Of a DNA stretch of 53,804 nt, positions 44,321-51,805 are shown piece by piece (position 1 is the stretch's first letter; every line of letters begins with the position of its first letter). The stretch is taken from positions 9,409 to 63,212 of the forward strand of contig DIBY01000014.1 in the NCBI GenBank assembly GCA_002415135.1, in the 5' to 3' direction. The DNA comes from Flavobacteriales bacterium UBA5040 (GTDB lineage Bacteria > Bacteroidota > Bacteroidia > Flavobacteriales > Weeksellaceae). Below the pieces are notes generated by a model. The model was not told the DNA's origin. It did not search any database and worked only from the letters and a program-made list of their open reading frames with translations. Position numbers and translations under genes: made by a program.

Positions 44321-44464
44321 AAAGCAGTTTTTTAGAAGGACTGCTTTTTTTGTGGCGTTTGGTAGCCTTTGGAAGTGGTCTAAGGACTGAGTTATTTGAG
44401 ATATTATTACGTCTCCAGGAAAAATTTAATTACAATTGTGGAAAACAATAGTCGGAAAAAACAT
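44321..44464. repeat. 144-bp direct repeat, copy 2
   Basis: Same orientation as 112-255, three mismatches. It starts with a terminator-like hairpin and ends with the 17-bp motif (44448-44464, site 5). The 44-kb segment between the copies contains the whole plasmid backbone. Confidence 0.9.
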
Positions 44465-44484
44465 ATCTTAGTGATTAGAAATAA

Positions 44485-44562
44485 GTCTTACCAATACCAG
44501 ACAAATCCCTAGCAAATACGTTGTATTTGTCTGACGAAGTAAGACATATAAACGAGTTACCA
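44485..44562 (+). repeat. attC-like site before the DUF5694 cassette
   Basis: Arms GTCTTACCAATACCAGACAAAT and ATTTGTCTGACGAAGTAAGAC pair well. The site ends in GTTACCAG (44556), which is complementary to CTGGTAAC at the end of the next cassette (45380-45387). Confidence 0.7.
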
Positions 44563-44589
44563 GCAACGCCAATAAAATACCGTCACCAA

Positions 44590-45372
44590 ATGAATAAAAC
44601 AATTTTAAGTATAGGAATTTTCACTTGCAATTTAATTTTTGCTCAAAAAATTGAAGTGTTGAATTTTGCAACTTTTCATATGCAATACACTCCTGATGCA
44701 AACAAAGTTGAATTTGATCAGAATAACAGAAAAAATAAACTTGAAACCTATGAGATTGCAAAGAAGTTGGCTAAATTTAAACCAACTGTAATTTTAGTTG
44801 AAATTCTTCCTTCCAAAAATGAAGAGTTAAGTAACGACTACCAAAATTTCTTAAAAAACAACGATTACAAAACTAAATTTGGTGGAGAGATCGCACTAAT
44901 TGCATATCAACTGGGTAAAATTGCAGGAGTGAAGAGAATATACGGAATTGATGAGCAGGAAACTGCATCTTATAATTATAATATTGGCAGCGAACTAAAA
45001 AATCAAGTCGATAGTTTGACTTCCAAAAATTATATGACGTCTGTTTTACAAACATTCAAGGAACTTGAAAAAAAGTCTACATTAGAAAAATTAAAATATT
45101 ACAATACTGAAGAAGGTCTTAGCATTTTCTTTAATGCCAATGCAGATATTTTAACATACAATAGCACCAAAGATAATTTTGAAGGCGCAGATGAAGCGAG
45201 TAAATTTTATCGAAGAAATTTAAGAATATATTCTAATATTAATCAAATTCATTTGACGGAAAATGACAAAGTTTTTATCATTATGGGCGCAGCACATAGT
45301 GCATTTATAAATGATTTTATGTCTAGAAGCCCCAAATATAAACTTGTAAATACTTCGAAATACCTTAAATAA
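44590..45372 (+). CDS. DUF5694-like secreted protein
   Basis: The 260-residue protein starts at the ATG of MNKTILSIGIFTCNLIFAQ, a clean signal peptide; the frame is open 23 codons further up but that runs over the attC site. VLNFATFHMQY, KPTVILVEILPS and a late FIIMGAAHSAFI are typical of the TraB/ChaN-like DUF5694 family, whose activity is unknown. Alone in its cassette. Confidence 0.75.
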   Translation: MNKTILSIGIFTCNLIFAQKIEVLNFATFHMQYTPDANKVEFDQNNRKNKLETYEIAKKLAKFKPTVILVEILPSKNEELSNDYQNFLKNNDYKTKFGGEIALIAYQLGKIAGVKRIYGIDEQETASYNYNIGSELKNQVDSLTSKNYMTSVLQTFKELEKKSTLEKLKYYNTEEGLSIFFNANADILTYNSTKDNFEGADEASKFYRRNLRIYSNINQIHLTENDKVFIIMGAAHSAFINDFMSRSPKYKLVNTSKYLK

Positions 45373-45373
45373 G

Positions 45374-45509
45374 GCGCATCTGGTAACAAGGTATTTCTAC
45401 AAGCGGGTATGAAGTTTTCATCGAAGAGTTTGCCGGTTAATTAAGTTTTTAGCAAGTAGAAAGTTTTCGTATTTTTAACCCGCCTGCAGAAATACCCGAT
45501 CGTTAGGCG
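45374..45509 (+). repeat. attC-like site after the DUF5694 cassette
   Basis: Starts GGCGCATCTGGTAAC and ends GTTAGGCG. The arms GGTATTTCTACAAGCGGGTA and TAACCCGCCTGCAGAAATAC pair nearly perfectly with a few extrahelical bases. This is the most convincing attC in the window: GTTAGGC is the textbook R' form. Confidence 0.85.
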
Positions 45510-45544
45510 ATATTTTATCCAGCAATCCCTCATAAACTATAAAA

Positions 45545-48520
45545 ATGATTAAAGGCTCAGAATGGAGAAAGTGGAATTTTCACGTCCATACAAAAGGAAC
45601 TAATAAAAATGATCAATTCACATCACAAAATATGGACGATTTTTTCTATACGTTTTTCAAAAAAGCTGTAGAAAATGGAATTGAAGCGATTAGCATAACA
45701 GATTATTTTTCAATTGATAGATATAAAGATGCTGTACAATATGTTATAGATATTGATTCTAAAATTGATGAAAGTACTCAGCTGAAATTATTTTCAGAAG
45801 CTGAAATTTCAATAATTAAGAAAATATTTCTTTTCCCTAACGTAGAACTGCGTATGTTGCCTTCAACTGATAGAGCAAGATTAATTAATATTCATTGCAT
45901 ATTCAATCCTACCTATGTTCCTCAATTAGAAAATGATTTTTTCGGTCACTTGTCAAATCAAGATGGGAGAAAAATGAATAGACATGGTCTAATTGAATAT
46001 GGACGAGAACTAGATCCAAATTTATCTACCGATGCACAACGATATAAGAAAGGTGTAGATAATTTCACAATAGATTTAAAGTCTTTAAAAGAACTTATTG
46101 CAAACAATAAAAACTTTAAAGAAAATTGTATTATAGTAGTTAGTAATTCAAATAATGATGGAGCTTCTGCTATTCAGAAACACTATGATTTATTTGAAAA
46201 CGAAGAAGGCTCATTAGATGGATTAAGAAGATCTATATACGAAATCTCAAATTGTATATTTTCAACTAATATAAAAGATATTAAATATTTCTTAGGTAAA
46301 CGTTTAGAGGGAACAGACGGTTATAATGAAGATATTTACAAAAGTGAAGTTGCCGAAATAATAAGAAATAGAGGCTCTCTTAAACCTTGTCTTGTAGGCT
46401 GTGATTCGCATACAGAAACTACATTATTTTCTAAATTTACTTGGATAAAATCCGATCTAACTTTTGAAGGATTAAGACAAATTTGTTTTGAACCAGAACA
46501 ACGTGTAAAAATACAAACTTCTAAACCAGATTTTAAAGAAGATAAAGTAGTGATTGAGAAAGTTAAGTTTATATCACCAAGTAATAAATTTAGAAATGAA
46601 GAAATATATCTCAACCCAAATCTTAACGTTATAATTGGAGGAAAATCTTCTGGAAAGTCTATTTTACTATATTCTATTGCTAAGACCTTACTTCCTGATC
46701 AAGAAATATTAAAAAATGATAATGGAGAAGAAAAATATAACCTTCGATCTTTAGACTCAGAATTCAATTTCGAGGTGACTACGAAAGCAGGATTTTCTCA
46801 ACTTTTATTTAGAGATTCCAATCAAAATTCAATTATTCCGGATATTAAATACATTCCACAAAACTATTTAGTTAAACTAGCTGAACCTGAAGTAAATAAA
46901 AAAGGTAAACCATTAAATAAACTAGTACGAGATTTAATAAATGAAGATACAGATTCGAAATCAAAATATGATTCATTTATTGCAAATGTTAAACAATTTG
47001 ATAAAGAAAGAGATGACAAAATAAACAAGTACTTTGAATTATTAGATGACGTTGAAAAATTAGATACAGAATTAAAAACAAAATCGAATAAAGAAGTTCT
47101 TGAGGCAAACATTAGCTCTAATACAACTAAAGTTGAAGAACTCAACAAGGAGGCTGGTTTAAATGAAGATGAACTATTAAAGTATAAGGAATTACAAGAG
47201 AAGGATAATAAAAATAAAGAACGTACCGAAGATTTTAAAAGTGACTTTAAGTTAACTAAAGACTCTTTAAATACTTTATTAGAACAGATTCAAGAGTTGA
47301 AAAAAATGAAATCTGATTTTGTTTCAAACTTTAAAGGTGAAAAATTTTCAACATATTACAATGAAAAACTATCCATTATAGATACTATTGAAAATCAGTT
47401 GAATGAATTAAAAGAGGAAATTAATGTAACAAAGAACGAAGATGGGAACAACGTTTTTTCTCAAAATAATATATTTAAAACTGAACTAGAGGAAATACAA
47501 GCGGAAAAAACACAAATCTCAACTGACTTGACACCTTTTGCTCGCAATGAAGAAACTCAAAAACAAATTAAATCATTAAATGAATCTGTTCAAAATGATA
47601 AAAAACTATTAGTTGAAATTGAAAGTTTAAATCGACAGATTTCAGAGAAGAAAACTACAATACAAACGTATAAAACAGAAATTTTTGATTTATACCAAAA
47701 AGTTTACAATGAGTATCAAAAAATTATTGAAGAACTAAAAGATAGAACTATTGAATTAGAAAAAGATGGGCTTAAAATAGAGGGCATTGCACAAATGAAC
47801 TTTTCAAAAATATATAAATCTATCTTCGAAATAAGTGACGGAAGAAAAGCTCATTATAAAAACTATGAAAAGTTATTAGATTCAAATAAAAAATCTACTG
47901 ATAATTTTGTTTATGAAGAAGTTATAGAGGAGATTATTAAAATATTTGATTCCATAATGGACGGTACTTATTCAATATTACCAAGTACAAAAAAGAAAAA
48001 TGCAATCAAAATTTTATTAGACGATTACTTTTTTGACTATTGGAAAATTACTTACAAAAATGACAAGCTTGGAGAAATGTCAACAGGTAAGGCAAGTTTT
48101 GTTATTTTAATGCTTATTATTGGGCTTAGTAAGTCCAAATCTCCTATTTTAATAGATCAACCAGAAGATAACTTAGACAACAGATCAATTACTCGAGATT
48201 TAATTAGTTATCTGAAAAATAAGAAATTGGATAGACAAATAATTGTTGTAACACATAATGCAAACATTGTTGTTAACGCAGATTCTGAAAATATAGTTAT
48301 TGCTAATCAAAAAGGACAAAATGATACAGAATCAACAAGTGATTATCATTTTGACTATACTAATGGTGCAATTGAAAATAGTAAGCAAATAGATGAAAAT
48401 GAAACAGATTTATTAAAATCTATGGGTGTAAGAGAACATATTGCAGAAATTGTCGAAGGTGGAAAAGAAGCATTTATATTACGTGAAAAAAAATACAGAT
48501 TTATAAAAAACATCGCCTAA
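45545..48520 (+). CDS. TrlF-like PHP-ATPase fusion protein
   Basis: The 991-residue protein starts with a PHP phosphoesterase-like domain (WNFHVHTKG, then GIEAISITDYFSIDRY, and CLVGCDSHTETT). An SMC/ABC-type ATPase follows: Walker A IGGKSSGKSILLYSI, a long coiled coil (about 470-740), signature MSTGKASFVILML and Walker B SPILIDQPEDNLDN, then VVTHNANIVVNADSE. This is the TrlF family layout. Similar ATPase-nuclease fusions act in phage defence, but this role is not shown for TrlF. Its cassette starts GTTAGGCG and ends CGCCTAATAAC. Confidence 0.88.
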   Translation: MIKGSEWRKWNFHVHTKGTNKNDQFTSQNMDDFFYTFFKKAVENGIEAISITDYFSIDRYKDAVQYVIDIDSKIDESTQLKLFSEAEISIIKKIFLFPNVELRMLPSTDRARLINIHCIFNPTYVPQLENDFFGHLSNQDGRKMNRHGLIEYGRELDPNLSTDAQRYKKGVDNFTIDLKSLKELIANNKNFKENCIIVVSNSNNDGASAIQKHYDLFENEEGSLDGLRRSIYEISNCIFSTNIKDIKYFLGKRLEGTDGYNEDIYKSEVAEIIRNRGSLKPCLVGCDSHTETTLFSKFTWIKSDLTFEGLRQICFEPEQRVKIQTSKPDFKEDKVVIEKVKFISPSNKFRNEEIYLNPNLNVIIGGKSSGKSILLYSIAKTLLPDQEILKNDNGEEKYNLRSLDSEFNFEVTTKAGFSQLLFRDSNQNSIIPDIKYIPQNYLVKLAEPEVNKKGKPLNKLVRDLINEDTDSKSKYDSFIANVKQFDKERDDKINKYFELLDDVEKLDTELKTKSNKEVLEANISSNTTKVEELNKEAGLNEDELLKYKELQEKDNKNKERTEDFKSDFKLTKDSLNTLLEQIQELKKMKSDFVSNFKGEKFSTYYNEKLSIIDTIENQLNELKEEINVTKNEDGNNVFSQNNIFKTELEEIQAEKTQISTDLTPFARNEETQKQIKSLNESVQNDKKLLVEIESLNRQISEKKTTIQTYKTEIFDLYQKVYNEYQKIIEELKDRTIELEKDGLKIEGIAQMNFSKIYKSIFEISDGRKAHYKNYEKLLDSNKKSTDNFVYEEVIEEIIKIFDSIMDGTYSILPSTKKKNAIKILLDDYFFDYWKITYKNDKLGEMSTGKASFVILMLIIGLSKSKSPILIDQPEDNLDNRSITRDLISYLKNKKLDRQIIVVTHNANIVVNADSENIVIANQKGQNDTESTSDYHFDYTNGAIENSKQIDENETDLLKSMGVREHIAEIVEGGKEAFILREKKYRFIKNIA

Positions 48521-48562
48521 TAACTAAGCTTTCGTCTTGTCCGCAGGACACGAGATGAAAGC
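48515..48562 (+). repeat. attC-like site after the TrlF cassette, cut short
   Basis: GCCTAATAAC followed by hairpin GCTTTCGTCTTGTCC, GCA, GGACACGAGATGAAAGC (48528-48562). GCCTAA is complementary to the GTTAGGC that starts this cassette. Further right the sequence becomes the IS91-type transposase remnant, and the two overlap in CGGGCTTTCATC. Confidence 0.65.
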
Positions 48563-48661
48563 CCGTAGGGTTTTTTCCTGATGAACCGTAAAATTTTGGG
48601 CCGATAAATTGACTTTGCGAAGGACGTCAGCAACACTTCCGCCTTTACTTCGGGTTTCCAT
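48524..48661 (-). pseudogene. 5' remnant of an IS91-family transposase
   Basis: From ATG at 48661 the frame reads GGSVADVLRKVNLSAQNFTVHQEKTLRAFISC, which fits the first 45 residues of IS91-type transposases (ends just before the zinc-binding Cys/His region). It then runs into attC-like sequence. The gene overlaps the recombinase stop by 17 bases, as in Bacteroidota IS91 elements that pair the two genes. Confidence 0.65.
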
Positions 48662-49472
48662 TCCTGCTGCATAAAGTAAATACAGTGTCCAGCGGACTGT
48701 GCGGTTGCTGATCAGAGAGCTGACAGACATGAAGATATTCCATTGTACTTTCAATACGCTCATGACCCAGAAGTTTCTGCACCATAATGATCGGAACGCC
48801 GTCTTCCAGCAAATGAGTCGCATAGCTGTGTCGTAGCGTGTGGGTGTGCACCTCTTTGGTGATGCCTGCTTTTTTAGAGATGTTTTTTATTACCCACTGC
48901 ACACCGCGCTGGCTGTAGCGGGAATCGAAATCTTTACGGCTTGGGTTTGGCGTATCAATCTCTTCAATATTTCTGTTATGGTTTCCATTGAATAAATACT
49001 GAACCGGATTCTCAATACTGATGAAGGTTTTCAATCCACGGATCAAATGTTCCGACAAGGGAACGTAACGGTCTTTGCTCCCTTTACCCTGAACAACATG
49101 CAACATCTTCCGGTCAAAATCCAGATGCTGAAGTTCGATATTCCTTACTTCCATACACCGCAGTCCACAGCCGTAAATAAGTCCAATGAGTAGTTTGTGT
49201 TTCAGGAGTTCGGCACTCTGAAGCATACGCCAGATCTCTTCCCGGCTCAGGATTACAGGAAGCTTCTTCACTTTAGCAATGGTGGGAAGATGCAGAAAAC
49301 TATAAGGCAGGCCTTCAGTTTTCAATAAAAAGCGAAGTCCATAAACGGTGTGTTTAAAGTAAGTTTGGGAAGGAGTTTTCGAGCGTTGCTGCAGTTCAAA
49401 AAGATAGTCTTTGACCTGTTCCGGGTCCAACTCGGTGGGCAAAGTTTTAAAATGCAGTGCCAGGGCTGCCAC
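48645..49472 (-). CDS. tyrosine recombinase of IS91-type element
   Basis: The annotated frame (275 residues) starts at GTG. It has the catalytic set GLRCMEVR (Arg), HTHTLRHSYATH (His-x-x-Arg-His), KLLGHERIESTMEYLHV (His and Tyr). Upstream text in the same frame (CNEVNGFAELLQRFERNISILG) extends the N-terminal core-binding domain to an ATG at 49633, but a run of nine A breaks the frame by one base. So the gene is either frameshifted or made by slippage on the A run. It lacks the extra domain of integron integrases. Confidence 0.8.
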   Translation of the reverse strand: MAALALHFKTLPTELDPEQVKDYLFELQQRSKTPSQTYFKHTVYGLRFLLKTEGLPYSFLHLPTIAKVKKLPVILSREEIWRMLQSAELLKHKLLIGLIYGCGLRCMEVRNIELQHLDFDRKMLHVVQGKGSKDRYVPLSEHLIRGLKTFISIENPVQYLFNGNHNRNIEEIDTPNPSRKDFDSRYSQRGVQWVIKNISKKAGITKEVHTHTLRHSYATHLLEDGVPIIMVQKLLGHERIESTMEYLHVCQLSDQQPHSPLDTVFTLCSRNGNPK

Positions 49473-49633
49473 ATGGCGGGAATAATTGTCGAACGTTCTG
49501 GGGCTCCTGCCCAGGATCGAAATATTCCTTTCGAAGCGTTGCAGGAGTTCGGCAAAACCATTAACTTCGTTACAGGCGCGGTTCAGGAATTTGTTTGATC
49601 TTAACTCCTCCGGAGATTTTTTTTTGTAGCCAT

Positions 49634-49971
49634 TTTAAAGATTTTTTTTTTGTCTTACCAAAGTTAATAAAACAGCGAAGGGAAAAGCTACCGGAGGTTT
49701 AGTTCAACATCGTATTGGCGAAATGGCGGTTAAAGGGAGAAATTGAAAGTTTCTCCTTTTTTTGTCGCAACAGCCTTTTATATTTCCTTTTTTCATAAAT
49801 TTAGAAAATAATAAAAGGCTGTTGCTTAGCTTAGTGCAAGATTGAAAGTTTAGGCTTTCTAATCCGCCACTATCGCCAATACGCGGCCCGTTGTAGGCAA
49901 TGCTACCAGCATACCGCCACAATTTGACCGCTTTAATACCTAAATTTGTAAAATAACTAAAACTCTAAAAT
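49634..49971. other. attC-containing intergenic region
   Basis: Contains the T-rich 5' end of the recombinase gene, the attC-like site at 49702-49898, and a short leader to the zinc-ribbon gene. Two extra inverted repeats lie inside the attC: GGAGAAA/TTTCTCC near 49735 and GCAACAGCCTTTTAT/ATAAAAGGCTGTTGC near 49768-49826. Confidence 0.7.
49702..49898 (+). repeat. long attC-like site before the zinc-ribbon cassette
   Basis: AGTTCAAC, arm CGTATTGGCGAAATGGCGG (49711-49729), long nested hairpins, arm CCGCCACTATCGCCAATACG (49864-49883), then GTTGTAGGC (49890-49898). The terminal arms pair over 18-20 bases with few mismatches. At 197 bases it is long but inside the range of integron sites. Confidence 0.8.
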
Positions 49972-50202
49972 ATGTCAATAGATTGGTATCAATGTAAAAA
50001 ATGTGAAACTTTGATTAAGAATTCAACTCAACCAAAATCTAACGGATGTCCAAGTGGTGGTCAACACGATTGGAATAAATTAGGAGAAGTTGGAAATACA
50101 AATTATTTATGTAAAAAATGCTCAACTTTAATACAAACGGACAAAATGCCAAAATCTAATGGTTGTATTTCAGGAGGACAGCACGATTGGAAAAAAATGT
50201 AA
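49972..50202 (+). CDS. tandem zinc-ribbon small protein
   Basis: The 76-residue protein has two repeats: YQCKKCETLI...SNGCPSGGQHDW and YLCKKCSTLI...SNGCISGGQHDW. Each has CxxC and a later Cys/His pair, so each could hold one zinc. Function unknown; small ribbons of this sort occur beside toxins or repair genes. It is first of three genes in the cassette, and the next ATG overlaps just past its stop. Confidence 0.8.
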   Translation: MSIDWYQCKKCETLIKNSTQPKSNGCPSGGQHDWNKLGEVGNTNYLCKKCSTLIQTDKMPKSNGCISGGQHDWKKM

Positions 50203-50203
50203 T

Positions 50204-50884
50204 ATGAAAGTTTATGCAGAGTTTATAAATGATGAATCGTTAATATTTCGCACAAGAACTTTACTGCAATTTGGTGATTCTTGGGATTTAATTGGTTCGA
50301 TTGTTATGAAAAATCCAGGAAGCGCAAAGCCAGGAAAAGGAATCGATAATGTAATTGCTGAAAAGTTGTCAAAATATTATAATGAAAAAATAAATTCAGA
50401 ATATTGGTTCGTTTCAGATGGTGACCCGACGATGAGAGATATTTTACCAATTTTCAATGGTAATTATGTGAACAAAAATTTTAAACTTGATGGCGTTATT
50501 CAAATTTTTAATTTATACAATATTTGTTCACCCAATGTAGATTTTGCACATAAAAAAGGTAATGAAACACAATCTCCATTTCTTCTACCTGATGTAGATG
50601 CAATGATTTTAGATTTCAAGAAGAAACCCGTATACATTGGATTTGGTGACTTCTACACAAATAAAAAATCAAAAAATATTGCTTTTCTTAAGAATTCAGC
50701 AGTTAAAATTTTCGAATTTGTAAAAAAAAGTGCATTTGATTACTTGGAAGATGACTTCTTAATTGACGAACAATATTATCATAAAAATCATTTTTATCAT
50801 CCTCAATTCTTAAACAAACCGTCCAAAAGAGAAAAATATCTACCGACCTTGGAAAAATTTGCAAATTTTTATGAGGAAAATTGA
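50204..50884 (+). CDS. DUF1643-like hypothetical protein
   Basis: A 226-residue protein from the ATG one base after the previous stop. FRTRTLLQFGDSWDLIGSIVMKNPGSAKPG matches the DUF1643 pattern (R..L...W....GS.I..NPS.A), and IQIFNLYNICSP resembles its second block. DUF1643 members are uncharacterised and often phage- or plasmid-borne. The match is partial and by eye. Confidence 0.55.
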   Translation: MKVYAEFINDESLIFRTRTLLQFGDSWDLIGSIVMKNPGSAKPGKGIDNVIAEKLSKYYNEKINSEYWFVSDGDPTMRDILPIFNGNYVNKNFKLDGVIQIFNLYNICSPNVDFAHKKGNETQSPFLLPDVDAMILDFKKKPVYIGFGDFYTNKKSKNIAFLKNSAVKIFEFVKKSAFDYLEDDFLIDEQYYHKNHFYHPQFLNKPSKREKYLPTLEKFANFYEEN

Positions 50885-51791
50885 GCCGAGAGAAATCGAT
50901 GATGATTTATTCACCTATTTCGAGAACACAGGTGAATATCCAACAGATTGGGAACAAGTTGCGTTGTTTGACGAAGAAACGAATTTTGCCGTAGTTTCTG
51001 TTGACGGAATTTATGGTGCGATTAATAGACAAGGGGAAATCGTAATTCCGCTTGTTTATGATTACGCTATGATCAAATTTTCGGAAGGTCTACTTGGAGT
51101 CAAAAAAAATAACAAATGGGGTTATATTGACACAAATCACGAAATTGTAATACCTTTTGAATACGACAATATTGCAGATTATAAATTTGAGAATGGTGAA
51201 TATTGGATGAAAAATGATTCAATTCTAGGAATTGCTGATGATTTCCGTGGAAACAAAGTTTTTGTCTGCAAAAACAGAAAAATAGGATTAATTAACAATA
51301 AAAATGAAATTCTATTCCCATTTATTTACAAAGATATATCATCTTGTAACGAGAAATATTTGACTGTTTCATTTGACAAACTGAAATATGGTTTGGTAGA
51401 TTTTACAAACAAAACTGTTTTGCCTTTTAATTACGATTTATTAAATATCAATGGCGACTATCTCAACTTCGCAGAATTAAGTGAAGTTACTGTTGAGTCT
51501 TACGATTCGGGGGTCAATTTTACTATTGTAAGGGAAAATAAGTTAATAAAACACGGAATAATGGATTTTGCAGGTAACATCATTGTTCTTGCAATTAGTG
51601 GTTCGGAAATTAGAAATTTTATTGATGGTAAAGCAATGTGTTATGATTATGAAAAACAAGAATTTTTCATTTATGACACAAATTCAAATGAAATAATCTT
51701 TGCACCTGAAGATTTAATAGAAAATGAATCTGAAACTAACAAAGTAAACTATATTAGAGAAAAAATGGGAATGGAACCAGTCGTATATTAA
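50871..51791 (+). CDS. WG-repeat protein
   Basis: From the ATG overlapping the previous stop (MRKIEPREID), 306 residues. It shows repeating GAINRQGEIVIPLVYDYA, KWGYIDTNHEIVIPFEYDNI, IGLINNKNEILFPFIYKDI and KYGLVDFTNKTVLPFNYD: the WG (KWG) beta repeat. Such repeats bind partners; no enzyme domain is attached. It is the third gene of the cassette and its end abuts the attC. Confidence 0.85.
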   Translation: MRKIEPREIDDDLFTYFENTGEYPTDWEQVALFDEETNFAVVSVDGIYGAINRQGEIVIPLVYDYAMIKFSEGLLGVKKNNKWGYIDTNHEIVIPFEYDNIADYKFENGEYWMKNDSILGIADDFRGNKVFVCKNRKIGLINNKNEILFPFIYKDISSCNEKYLTVSFDKLKYGLVDFTNKTVLPFNYDLLNINGDYLNFAELSEVTVESYDSGVNFTIVRENKLIKHGIMDFAGNIIVLAISGSEIRNFIDGKAMCYDYEKQEFFIYDTNSNEIIFAPEDLIENESETNKVNYIREKMGMEPVVY

Positions 51792-51805
51792 AAGCACTGC
51801 CTACA

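Noticed and set aside
48645..49633. Tyrosine recombinase as the integron integrase
   Set aside because: No extra domain between the second and third catalytic patches is visible, and the gene overlaps an IS91-type transposase start, a known pairing; it reads away from, not next to, an attI-like site.
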